64,000 nt of DNA from Globisporangium splendens (Eukaryota; Oomycota; Peronosporomycetes; Pythiales; Pythiaceae): positions 1 to 64,000 of the forward strand of contig VFIW01000044.1 in assembly GCA_006386115.1 (NCBI GenBank), read 5' to 3'. Below, one piece after another: positions 50,067-59,166 of this stretch. The first letter of the stretch is position 1. The number at the start of each line of letters is the position of its first letter. The translations under genes and the position numbers were made by a program. Under the pieces are notes generated by a model. The model worked only from the letters and a program-made list of their open reading frames with translations, was not told the DNA's origin and did no database searches.

Positions 50067-52343
50067 TCAAGGAGAAGCGGCTCGGCTCGCCATCTCTTCA
50101 AGCGCTGCGCTTTTCTCCACCAGCGCCTTCCACGCGCCGTTCTCCTTCAGATACGTGGCGCAATTCACGATTTCATCCTTGAGCTGCATACTGCCGAGCA
50201 CCTCAAACGCGATCTTGTACGCTGCCTTCTCCAATACAAATCCTTCATCATGCGCTTGCTTGAGGAGGATTAGTAAATCAGCGTGCAGTCCATTCGTTCC
50301 AGATCGAATGATCGCATTTCCAAACGTCCAGGCGTCGAATGGGATGATATCGTGATACCGCTTCAGGAATGCGAGAAACGAAAGTTCCATGCCCTCGACC
50401 AGGAATTCTGCCTTCGCGGAATCCTGCTGCCGAAGCTGCTGCAGTTGCTTCGACACGATATCAAACACACGTTGCAGCGACCTGCGGCTTAGTGGCGCAT
50501 GGCGCTGAACCTGCCAACGATCGAGACACGCGAGCGTAGCGACAAAGTCAGCATTCGACTCACACAAATTCAAAACTTGGGCGTTCAGGTACACGCGCTC
50601 TTTCGGGTGCTGGATGTCGTAATACCGTTCCAGTTCTAGAAGCTCCAGCTCATCGTACTGCGCCGTGCCGCGAGCGAGCATCGGGTACGCGAGCTGTGCG
50701 TACACCTCGCGGCGCAGCACAATGTCCGTGGTTCGCACAGTCCCACGCACAAGTTTGAGCGCGATCAGCAAATCACCACTGCGAAGACTCTGCAAAATAC
50801 CCTGCGTGATGGTGTGGACATTCCGCGGGATGACATTGGGGAAGTTGTTTAGGAGCGCTTCGATCGTCGGGCACTCGTTGAGTTTGGTCGCATCGTCAGG
50901 GTGGTCATGACGAATCTGGGCTCGATACTTTGCGACGCTTTGGAACAGCTCCTCTGTCGTCTTGTTGCTCGCGGCGTTGTTATATAGTTGCATTTCGTGC
51001 AAAAGCTCCATCATGTGCCGAAAGTTGCCGTCAAAGATCGCGTACAACAACAGGTAGTTGCTGATACTGGCGGGCTCGTCCTGCGTCGTGTAGATCGCGT
51101 TGCGCTCTTTTGCCTTCACGTACAGCTCGACAATCTCCATGCGCTTCTCTTCGTTTTCCGCACACTCCACGGCGTGTGCAAAGGAGACCGCATCCACGCG
51201 GATCGTGTGACGCTCGGCGTCCTTCAGAATCGCTTTCACGACGTCATGTTGACCAGCAGCAGCCGCCGCACTGACCGCGATTGATATTCTTTTCGGGTCG
51301 CGTCGAAGAGCTTTCGTGAAGCGGCCAAAGTATCGAACGAGCACATCTCCGAGCGCCAAATCGCTTGGTTTCGTTGCCATATTCTTGCCTTCCCTCACCA
51401 GCTCTTGCTTGATGAACACATCCGGATGGTACAGCAAGTAACGGAACAGCGCATGGGAGCTGGAGTAACTCGCGTTGAAGCGCCACATCTCCATTTTCTG
51501 CAAGATCTTGTCCACGCGCAACTTGCACTCGAGGTCTTCTTCATCGGCGAATCGGCCCGTGCACTCCATGCGCAGAAGGAAGTTCAATGGATCCGATTCA
51601 AAGAGACTCCACTTGTTTGGGCGGTTGTGCACGTACTCGCGGTATACCGCATTCATCTGTCGGTACTTCTTCGAGTTCAGCATCGACCAGAGTACAAAGC
51701 GGAGCAGCTGCATGCGCTCGAACGTGAGGTAGTTCCACGTGCGATCCGCACGAGGCGGCAGAATCACGTCTCCACTGGCTTCGGCCGCGATGAACGCATC
51801 AAACACGCTCTTCACATCGGCATATCGACTCTCGCGACACGCTTTGTACACCAGCGACAGGTAGTGCTTCTCGCGCAACGGCAACTGGTGGCTTCGTAGC
51901 TCCTTGTACGCCCGGTACGCCTCATCGAACGAGTTGGTCGGCGCCACAATCGCATTCTTCAGCGCATCATCACCGCTGCCGTCTGCATCCGCAACTGCAT
52001 GCACACCACCCACACCTTCAAAGCGCAATGCGCCCGCAATCTCGACGTCGTAGGTCTCGGGCGTTTGGCGCACGTCGCTGTCTGCAAGACGAGGTTGGAG
52101 CAAATTGCCGGTGGCAAAGCCCCGCATGCGCTGACGTCCATTTGAAACCGAGCTCAGCGCACTCAGGAGCAACGGCTGCTGCTGCTGCTGGAGCGCCATG
52201 TGAGTGGCACTGGGAGCCGCCTGGCGCCGCGCGAGCGCCGTCGCCGCCGTCGGAAGCGCGCGCAGCCGCATGCTCGTGCTGCGAACGACGCGCTCCATCA
52301 GACCCCCCGTTCCGTTATGCTGGTCAATGAGGGCTGAGCGCAT
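50067..52343 (-). CDS. Long PPR-like helical-repeat protein, probably mitochondrial
   Basis: Single exon of 758 residues. The N-terminus (MRLRALPTAATALARRQAAP and, later, RMRGFATG) is rich in Arg, Ala and Ser without acidic residues, typical of a mitochondrial targeting peptide. The body is almost wholly alpha-helical, with degenerate 35-residue repeats of pentatricopeptide type (for example EKHYLSLVYKACRESRYADV, SFAHAVECAENEEKRMEIVE and WTFGNAIIRSGTNGLHADLL). PPR proteins bind organelle RNA and act in its processing or translation. The repeats are weak, so other helical-repeat families are possible. Candidate starts are 52343, 52298 (MERVVRSTSM) and 52271. No introns are needed. Confidence 0.7.
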   Translation of the reverse strand: MRSALIDQHNGTGGLMERVVRSTSMRLRALPTAATALARRQAAPSATHMALQQQQQPLLLSALSSVSNGRQRMRGFATGNLLQPRLADSDVRQTPETYDVEIAGALRFEGVGGVHAVADADGSGDDALKNAIVAPTNSFDEAYRAYKELRSHQLPLREKHYLSLVYKACRESRYADVKSVFDAFIAAEASGDVILPPRADRTWNYLTFERMQLLRFVLWSMLNSKKYRQMNAVYREYVHNRPNKWSLFESDPLNFLLRMECTGRFADEEDLECKLRVDKILQKMEMWRFNASYSSSHALFRYLLYHPDVFIKQELVREGKNMATKPSDLALGDVLVRYFGRFTKALRRDPKRISIAVSAAAAAGQHDVVKAILKDAERHTIRVDAVSFAHAVECAENEEKRMEIVELYVKAKERNAIYTTQDEPASISNYLLLYAIFDGNFRHMMELLHEMQLYNNAASNKTTEELFQSVAKYRAQIRHDHPDDATKLNECPTIEALLNNFPNVIPRNVHTITQGILQSLRSGDLLIALKLVRGTVRTTDIVLRREVYAQLAYPMLARGTAQYDELELLELERYYDIQHPKERVYLNAQVLNLCESNADFVATLACLDRWQVQRHAPLSRRSLQRVFDIVSKQLQQLRQQDSAKAEFLVEGMELSFLAFLKRYHDIIPFDAWTFGNAIIRSGTNGLHADLLILLKQAHDEGFVLEKAAYKIAFEVLGSMQLKDEIVNCATYLKENGAWKALVEKSAALEEMASRAASP

Positions 52344-52606
52344 GTCACTCTCACGTATTTAACACTGGCTGTAAATAGCGAGTATGCTGTTGTTAAATGT
52401 TGAATAGGACAAGGTATTACAGTAAAGTACTCTTTTATCTTCGGAACTCCGAAAGACGGAAAATCGACCACCCCTTTTAAGGGGTGGCAACACTTCAAAA
52501 AGTGCGTTTTGCTGCGATGGAACATGATGAAAACGGAATTAGCCAACACAAATAGGTGCGGCCAGTTGTTGCAGCTCGTTGGTAAGACTATTTAACAAAT
52601 AGAGAT
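52344..52606. other. Intergenic region before the Crypton-like relic
   Basis: AT-rich with no motif seen. No terminal repeat of the neighbouring element could be recognised. Confidence 0.4.
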
Positions 52607-54247
52607 TTGTGTTTTGTATTGTTTAGAATCCTTCTAGACATCGTTTCACATCCAGATTGCAAAATGAACGAGCTGCCAGGCGAGGATGGATCTTCGCGCA
52701 CGTTAACGCAGGAGATTGATGACATCATGGACAACGAACACGGCGCTGCATCAAAAGCGCAAGACAAGTCAGCAATGGCCAAGTTCAACACCTTTCTTCA
52801 AGCGCATGTGTGTTGTGTTCTGCATCTGGAGTGCTTGGAGACAGAGCAGATTACAAAAGATCTCATTGGAAAATTCGCATCATTTCTACTGCAAGATGAG
52901 CATGTATGCTGGCAAACTTCGATGAACTACTTGAGCAGCGTTCGGCGGCAACTTGAGGAGAAGACACAAACAAGACTATTCGTGACCAATGAAGGGTGGT
53001 ATACATTAACAACTTACTCCGAAACTCAAGGTTAGTGAAGACAATGCCTTCAACAAAGATTTGAAATCCCACTCAAGCCGACGTGGCTCTGCTGTCCAGG
53101 CTTCGTCAAACGCATACGTGAGCCTCTCCGATGTGGTCCACCGAGGGCGATGGACTATGGACGGCTTTGCTACGCTTCTGGAATACATCGCTGAACGTCT
53201 GCCTCCGATCAGAAAGTTGCTCGGGTCTTGGCAGGGTGGGAGGATCCAAGTCATTCTGTGTTTCCTCCTCAGTCGAGCCGCTCGGTCGATTCCATCGAGG
53301 CTGCGCGCCTCAAACACGAATTTGCGTCTGCACTCTTCATCCATTATCATGATCGTCTACAGTCAGTTGAGTTCATACGCATGTTAGCAGCGTCACTCCT
53401 CCTCTATTACGAGACAACGCACCAGCTCGCCCCAAATCACTTGATTCACAAAGCGTTGTCATCTGCTGTCAAGAAATGTTGTCCAGAATTGAATGAACAC
53501 GAAGCTCATCAAATGCTGTTGAAGTGGAGCGCCGCGACACGAGTGGCCTTCGTCGTCGATCATCTCCTCGCACTTCCGGCATCTCAGGTTGCGGCAAACC
53601 TGCCCGAGGACGAGGCTGCCAAGCATTACGTCGGCGTTCAAAGCTTTCAATCTTCCATGCAGAGGCTAGTGACCGGCATGCGCACAATTGCAAAAGATGT
53701 CCAGAGTCTGCGCACGACGATACAAGAAATCAAGGATTCACAAAACGAGATCAAGCGCACACAGACGGCTATTCTTGATGTAATCCGTGGCATCACCTCG
53801 CAACCCACGCGTACATCCCATGAAAGAAAAGACAGAGCCGATTTAGCACAATCCCTTCGCCCTTGTGGAGAGCCGCAATGGCCTGATAATTTGCGCTCGC
53901 TTGCTCGTGTCTCCCTTTCTTCACTTGTGTACCAATTCCTATATGAAGGGCTGCAGAACGTGCGACGAGATAGATCAAATCGCGCGCAAACAGAGGCGCT
54001 CGCAGCGATGAAAATCGCATATGAGTTGATGGGGACAAATAAACCCGCACCTTTTCATGCTGTCGTGGGAGAAGAAGCGCGCGCGCAATGGGTGAAAGAC
54101 GTGAGGCTTCTTGCTTTGTCCATCCAAGCCGAGGTTGAAGCCCGCCTCGAGTTTAGTCGAGGTGACCATTCTCGACAGCGGAAGCCAAGTGGGACAGTAT
54201 CCAGCGTTGTTCGTTCTTGGAGTCGAATGGAAAAATCCCAACAGTAG
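52607..54247 (+). mobile_element. Crypton-like tyrosine recombinase element, decayed
   Basis: The first frame (52607-53035) has an N-terminal core-binding-like helical region (MAKFNTFLQAHVCC; WQTSMNYLSSVRRQLEEK). The next frame (from about 53037) encodes KSHSSRRGSA, with the recombinase HxxR motif, then VVHRGRWTMDG, the second His/Trp position, and FATLLEYIA with the likely nucleophilic Tyr. After another frameshift (near 53200) the frame 53228-54247 starts VLAGWEDPSHSVFPP and continues about 340 residues, including a coiled coil (QSLRTTIQEIKDSQNEIKRT). This order, and the absence of reverse transcriptase, fit oomycete Crypton elements. Part of the catalytic domain between the first and second frames, including the first Arg, seems deleted. 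Ends and target duplication were not found. Confidence 0.65.
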
Positions 54248-54439
54248 AATAGGCAGAAGATTGTCTATTGGCAATGTTCATCAGTTTGAATATCTACAAA
54301 AACAAAACAAGCATATTCGTGGAGTACACATGTCGTCAAGTGTAAGGATCCCAGAACGAGCAGCCATGGCTCCGGTGCTTTAATTTCAGTGCTCACCCAG
54401 CTGGTCTCCTCGTCGGGGCTTCCGCTGCAGCGCCAACGG

Positions 54440-54974
54440 TGTCTCCATCACCTTTCCGACCTCAAACGTGATCGTGACCTTGCGGGACAGTACAAGCCCA
54501 CCGATAGGCACGATCGCAAAGGGAAAGTCCGAGAACCGAGAAACGAAGCTCAAAGATACTTTGCAAGTCCATGCAAAGAGCAACCAAAAGGAAGTTCTCG
54601 GCGCGCTCAGCAAGACTGGCCAAGGCTCATTTTCCGAGTCAGAGTCTTTCTGGGTCACCAACCAAGTAATTGTGCGTGCCGCCAGCTCGAAACTCATTGC
54701 AAAGCTGAAGACTTTGCCTTCTGTGGCGGATGTGTCGCCTGAACGAAGGTCGGGGGCAAGCATAGCCGCTCCTCACGTAACCGGGGCGATCACGTTGCAC
54801 CTGAGTGCCAAACCAACAGCAACGTGCGAGCAAGTGAAGCAGTACCTGCAATCAAGTGCAGCGACTTCGGCGCTCGGGAGAACAGGGTACACGTGCGGCA
54901 ACACTGCCGACGGAGCGTTCCCGAACAACCAGTACGGCTGCGGACGGGTCGGCGCTTCCAAGATCCTGGCTTAG
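54440..54974 (+). pseudogene. Subtilisin-like serine protease with the catalytic core deleted
   Basis: The open frame has no usable ATG. Its first half (from NVIVTLRDSTSPP to KLKTLPSVADV) is an I9-type propeptide. It then runs straight into SGASIAAPHVTGAITLHLSA, which is the family's catalytic-Ser block (normally GTSMAxPHVxG), and on to the normal C-terminus (RTGYTCGNTADGAFPNNQYG, then CGRVGA). The region with the Asp and His of the triad is missing, and the Ser motif itself is altered at two positions. An internal deletion joined propeptide to C-terminus near 54740. It cannot be an active protease, though a propeptide-only product could in principle act as an inhibitor. Confidence 0.8.
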
Positions 54975-55258
54975 AAGGAGCATGATGCTCACATTGAACT
55001 GTGATGTTGAAGCGAGACGTAAAACTCATTGAAGGGTATCTATTAGACTTCAATGAGAACAATATATGAGCAAAATATTACACTTTGGACATGCTGGCTC
55101 TGAAATCTAGTCTCGAGCATTCTGGATGCGACATCAACGACAAAGAACAAGGACCACACAGCACTGATTCGAAACAAAAACAATTATTACTGAGCCTTTT
55201 ACTAGACAGCAGATCACATCCGTACATTCTTTTGCTGCGTGCGATCTCAACGGTCTAC

Positions 55259-55789
55259 TTAGTTGCCCGATGCCGAGCCACGAAGTTGCGAACCCGATCC
55301 AGCAGGCTTCTTGCCGTGGCGAGGAGGACCTCGGCTGCCAGCGGCCGCGAACGAACCACCACGGGAGCCGCCGACGTGAGGGAAGTGGCCACCCTTCGAG
55401 CCACCGCCGTGTGGCTTGGAGCCCGATGGACGAGCGTGGCTGCCTTGCATCGAGCCAGCTGCTTCACGGTTCTCGCCACTGCGCGACCCAACAGGATGGG
55501 AGCTGCCGCGGGATCCCGATCCGTGGCGGCGGTCGCCCATGCCGTGACCACTACCGCTTGGTGGAGGACCGCGCGACCCATCGAACGATCCCGAGTGGGG
55601 TGGAGGACCGCGCGAGCCGTCGAACGATCCAGAGTGGGCCGGAGGCGCCTTTCCCGATCCATCATTAGCATCGGCGAACGTGTAGCTTGTGGCTGCCGTG
55701 GAAGTCGACGCCTCGGAGGCAGCGAAGGTCGTGGAGGTAGCGAGGGCGGCGATGACGGCGACTTGGGCGAGGACCTGGAAGAGCTTCAT
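55259..55789 (-). CDS. E1: secreted Gly/Ser-rich repeat protein
   Basis: Single exon, 176 residues from the ATG at 55789. A clear signal peptide (MKLFQVLAQVAVIAALATST) precedes a short Ser/Thr/Ala segment. A low-complexity body of Gly, Ser, Arg and His follows, with repeated units SGSFDGSRGPPP and GSRG. The C-terminal block (HFPHVGGSRGGSFAAAGSRG ... GSGSQLRGSASGN) is shared by E2-E5. No Cys in the mature part. The protein is basic. It belongs to no family I recognise; a wall, matrix or adhesion role is only a guess from composition. It is divergent from E2 and lies outside the mirrored part of the palindrome that I can verify. Confidence 0.8.
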   Translation of the reverse strand: MKLFQVLAQVAVIAALATSTTFAASEASTSTAATSYTFADANDGSGKAPPAHSGSFDGSRGPPPHSGSFDGSRGPPPSGSGHGMGDRRHGSGSRGSSHPVGSRSGENREAAGSMQGSHARPSGSKPHGGGSKGGHFPHVGGSRGGSFAAAGSRGPPRHGKKPAGSGSQLRGSASGN

Positions 55790-55839
55790 GGTTGAGCTTC
55801 GAGTGGAGATTGTTGGTGTGCTGAAGTGCTTTGTGAGTT

Positions 55840-55856
55840 GTAAATTGGAAAGTGAG
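55840..55856 (-). promoter_or_regulatory. Inr/FPR start-site element of E1
   Basis: CTCACTTTCCAATTTAC on the minus strand, 51 nt before the ATG. Almost the same element precedes E2-E5. Confidence 0.65.
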
Positions 55857-56983
55857 GGTTGATATGGCGTTCGCACAGTGGGGAGATCGTGCGGTGCCTA
55901 CTGTCAGGTCTGAGGTGGCGTTCTAGAAGACTCTCTTTGTATGTATTGTCGATATGTGGTCGTTCATCGCACCCTCTCACTTTCTAAAAGATCTGCTCGG
56001 AGTTCTAAGAGACCATGCGGTGACGAGGAGGTTGAGGGTCGATTCGAGATGGACTCTTTTGGTTTTGTATATAACCAGAGCGCAAGTACACAGTCTGGTG
56101 ATTCACAAGTGATCGGCGTACGGACTCCCAGCGCGTTCTTTCGTGGCATGTCTGGGCTGAGATATAGTTGATGATGTCGGGAGAAATACCAGGTGACCGA
56201 ATCTACGAACCCGAAGGACACGTTGATCCACTCCGACGGGTATCAGATACTGTTGGTGCAACGGATCATCGCTTTTGGCATCACATGTTGCTGACTACTC
56301 GCTACTTGTTTCCTAACAGGCAGGCGTGCGACGCGCCAGATGGATGCTCACGTTGGACTCGAAAGCGGCTGATTGAAGTCACCACTCTAGCTTGAGGCTC
56401 TTCTCGGTTGAACAGCTTTCATGGCCATTGATTCAACAATATATACAAAAAATTAAACAAGTAGAGACTTTGGAATTGGAGTAGTGTCCACACAGTCGCG
56501 TGCTTTGATAGAAAGTGCTCACTCGTGTCCACAGATATACCGCTGACCTGGTTACAACAACCTCTGGGATGCAATTCGCGGAACTCACCAGGAGCCACTG
56601 TGCACGATCGAGAAGCTGCTGTTTTGATCTAATGGCGTCGACTCTTGAAAGGGGATTGCCGTTCAACAAACTATTATACCCGAAGAGGATGGAGCTAGAC
56701 AAGTTGACGATGCGACCAGCTCAACGCGTGCCCTGGCACCAGGAATCGATAGAGAACCATATGAGAGCCTTCGTGCACGATCCACTATGATCCGACCCTC
56801 TTGGCACTGGGATCCGACTCGAAAGCGGTGCACACGAAAATGCGTTGTGGCTCTGTCGATACCACAGTAGACCAAGCAGTTGCCGTCTGTGCCATTCGCC
56901 GCCATCGAATCACCCACAGACGGGTACTTTGAGCCAAGACTTCACGTTCGAAATCCGCCAATTGCATCAACACTCGCTTCCTC

Positions 56984-57001
56984 GCTCATTCTCCAATTTA
57001 C
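56984..57001 (+). promoter_or_regulatory. Inr/FPR start-site element of E2
   Basis: GCTCATTCTCCAATTTAC is a perfect match to the oomycete GCTCATTYYNCAWTTT form, 70 nt before the ATG of E2. Confidence 0.75.
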
Positions 57002-57070
57002 TTCGTTCGGTGCAAACCACCTCAGCCACAGGAAGCACTCTTTCTTTCCCCTTGCTCTGCCGATCCAATC

Positions 57071-57709
57071 ATGAAGATCGCACACATCCTCGTTCAAGTC
57101 GTCGCCATCGCTGTCCTGGCCACATCGTCCTTCGCTGCTGCCAGCGACTCGGGTTCGTCTGCCGGATCCGCAGCCGCCGATACGACCTCGTACTCCTTCA
57201 CCGACACCAGCAGCACGTACGACGCCGCGACGGTCAGCTCGACGAACGCTCCTCTGGCAGCGGGAAGTGGCAACGCTCCGCCTGCCTTAGACGGTTCCCG
57301 AGGTCCACCTCCTGGATCGTTTGATGGGTCCCGTGGCGCTCCACCTAGCGGCAGCTGGAAAGGCCACCGTCACGGATCGGGATCCCGCGGCAACTTCCCT
57401 GCTGCCGGCGGATCGCGCGGTCACTTTGGTCACGCCGGATCATCGAAGGGCATGCGCGCACCGCGCATCGGCTCTGGGTCGCACGGTGGCGAGCTCCGTG
57501 AAGCTGCTGGCTCGACCCAAGGCAGCCACATGCGTCCTTCCGGGTCCAAGGCGCACGGCGGTAGCTCCAAGGGCGGCCACTTTCCGCACGTCGGCGGTTC
57601 TCGTGGTGGCTCATTCGCGGCCGCTGGCAGCCGAGACCCTTCGCACCACCGCGGTAAGAAGCCCACTGGATCAGGCTCGCAACTTCGTGGCTCGGTGTCT
57701 GGCAACTAA
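57071..57709 (+). CDS. E2: secreted Gly/Ser-rich repeat protein
   Basis: Single exon, 212 residues. Signal peptide MKIAHILVQVVAIAVLATSS, a Ser/Thr/Ala-rich spacer of about 50 residues likely to be O-glycosylated, then a Gly/Ser/Arg/His repeat body with SRGPPPGSFDGSRGAPPSGS. The shared end is GGSRGGSFAAAGSRD, then GSGSQLRGSVSGN. The mirror gene E5 differs at only four residues that I can see (SSKGG/GSKGG, PHV/PHA, SHHRG/SRHRG and KPTG/KPAG). No Cys, strongly basic, not assigned to a known family. It is expected to be exported through the ER; there is no RxLR or LFLAK-type host-targeting motif near the N-terminus. Confidence 0.82.
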   Translation: MKIAHILVQVVAIAVLATSSFAAASDSGSSAGSAAADTTSYSFTDTSSTYDAATVSSTNAPLAAGSGNAPPALDGSRGPPPGSFDGSRGAPPSGSWKGHRHGSGSRGNFPAAGGSRGHFGHAGSSKGMRAPRIGSGSHGGELREAAGSTQGSHMRPSGSKAHGGSSKGGHFPHVGGSRGGSFAAAGSRDPSHHRGKKPTGSGSQLRGSVSGN

Positions 57710-58291
57710 AGCCAACTGTAATGGTAGACAGTGTAATGTGTTGTAAAGTTGATGAGTAGTTGTATGTGGCGTTCTGTGCGAGTTGGAGCGCACGAAATAT
57801 ATAGTATATACTCCCAATTCATGTTGTGATCTCGGAGTTTGTATCCGCGTCTGAGTCCACTTACCAACTCTGTCGCTGTTTCCACTCGTTTGGCTCGACA
57901 CATAAGCCTAATATCACGGCAAAGCATCGAGAAAATCGTTCAAAAGAGAGGCATTGGCATCCACACAGTACGCATTTCTACTCACATGAGTTCATCTTGA
58001 ACCTCTGAGATGGCGATCTTCGTATCAACTATCCTGGGATATTAATCGACTATATGAACTGCGTGACGTGAAGCAGTGCGCGTTTGTGCTGAGATTTATA
58101 AGCGACCGAGTTCCACTAGCACGTGCAAGCCCAGAAAGACATCAGATGAGTTTACAAAATCGAAATTCATTCATTACAGAGTTTAGACACTAAGACACAG
58201 GTGGAACATTGGAAACAGTGGCGGCGCTACCGCGTAGTCTAGGGATTCACACGCATGCACCAACCAGGAAAACACTTGTTTGTCGTCTGGC
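57710..58291. other. Convergent gap between E2 and E3
   Basis: Three-prime flanks of E2 and E3, mirrored at 61753-62329. Contains an AT-rich ATATATAGTATATA stretch near 57796. No gene supported. Confidence 0.5.
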
Positions 58292-59098
58292 TTAGTTGCC
58301 GTCGTCGGAGCCACGAAGCTGCGAGCTTCCCGAGCCAGCCTTCTTGCCGCTACGACCGCCATGGCGACCACCACGGCTGCCAGCCGAGGCGAACGAGCCG
58401 CTGCGAGAACCCACGCCTGGGAAGCGTCCCTTGGAACCAGCGTGACGGGACTTGCCGCCGTGGGATCCCGATGGACGAGGGCGGCTGCCCTGCGTGGATC
58501 CGTCGTCGGCCTCACGGTTGCGGTCGTTGGCTTGCGAGCCGTTGGCGGCACCCTTGCGGCCCTTCGAGCCAACAGCAGGGAAGCTGCCGCGGGATCCAGA
58601 ACCGTGACGTGGTCCCTTGCCGCCCTTGCCAACGTGTGGGTGGGATCCTCGCGAGCCATCGAACGAGCCGTGTGGTCGACGTCCGAAATGGCCACGGCTT
58701 CCGTCGAAGGAACCGGAGAACGTTGGAGGCTGCTTGGCATCGCTTCCCGAGGCTTCTGGGGCGTCCGTTTCCGCGGTGGTGGTGTCTTCGTCAGTCGTGG
58801 CGGTGGCCTCCGATGCGTCCGACGTAGTGGTGGTGTCGTCGGTGGCAGAGGTGGTCTCGGACGCATCCGAGGTTTCCGAGGTGGCAGTGGTGGTTGCGTC
58901 GTCGTCACCGTAGCTACTGGCGGACGTTGCCTCCGATGCAGCCGAGGCTGCGGACGCAGACGTGGCATCGTCGTACGTGTAGGTGTCGGAGGTGGTGGAG
59001 GCGACTCCGGATCCCGAGGCTTCGTCGCTGGCAGCGAGGGAAGTGGTGGCGATGGCAGCGAGGATGGCGACTTGAGCGAGGACGTGGAAGATCTTCAT
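58292..59098 (-). CDS. E3: secreted Ser/Thr-rich and Gly/Ser-rich protein
   Basis: Single exon, 268 residues. Signal peptide MKIFHVLAQVAILAAIATTS. An unusually long Thr/Ser/Ala/Asp stretch (about residues 25-118) with repeats of type SEATSAS and DDTTTTSDASEAT is probably heavily O-glycosylated. It is followed by the FSGSFDGSRGHFG unit and a basic Gly/Ser/Arg/Lys body (SRGSFPAVGSKGRKG) ending SGSSQLRGSDDGN. It is the longer type of the family and mirrors E4. The two-part layout, acidic glycosylated spacer plus basic Gly-rich tail, would suit an extracellular matrix or wall-binding protein, but this is inferred from composition only. Confidence 0.82.
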   Translation of the reverse strand: MKIFHVLAQVAILAAIATTSLAASDEASGSGVASTTSDTYTYDDATSASAASAASEATSASSYGDDDATTTATSETSDASETTSATDDTTTTSDASEATATTDEDTTTAETDAPEASGSDAKQPPTFSGSFDGSRGHFGRRPHGSFDGSRGSHPHVGKGGKGPRHGSGSRGSFPAVGSKGRKGAANGSQANDRNREADDGSTQGSRPRPSGSHGGKSRHAGSKGRFPGVGSRSGSFASAGSRGGRHGGRSGKKAGSGSSQLRGSDDGN

Positions 59099-59149
59099 GT
59101 TGATGTTTGTATTCGTGTGTGAGGTTGCTGAGTGGTTGTGATGGAGCTG

Positions 59150-59166
59150 GTAATTTGGAAAGTGAG
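59150..59166 (-). promoter_or_regulatory. Inr/FPR start-site element of E3
   Basis: CTCACTTTCCAAATTAC on the minus strand, 52 nt before the ATG. The palindrome arm ends exactly at this element. Confidence 0.65.

Larger units (their letters stand above)
56037..59166 (+). repeat. Left arm of the E-gene palindrome
   Basis: About 3.1 kb that mirror 60860-64000. The arm contains E2, E3 and their flanks. Its inner edge is sharp, at the Inr element of E3. The outer edge may lie left of 56037, since the partner arm runs off the window. Confidence 0.88.

Noticed and set aside
49552..50070. 172-codon frame on the minus strand between the PPR-like and zinc-finger genes
   Set aside because: No motif, composition unlike neighbouring genes, and it overlaps the probable start-site element of the zinc-finger gene. 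It could hold an upstream exon, but I cannot show it.
53061..53387. Possible complete recombinase gene at 53.0-53.4 kb
   Set aside because: Catalytic motifs are present, but the frame changes on both sides and part of the domain is missing, so I call it a relic.
58280..59122. 280-codon frame rich in Arg/Gly/Ala opposite E3, and the matching frame opposite E4 (60904-61764)
   Set aside because: Reverse-complement low-complexity shadow of the Ser/Thr-rich E3/E4 sequence, lacking a signal peptide in this frame.
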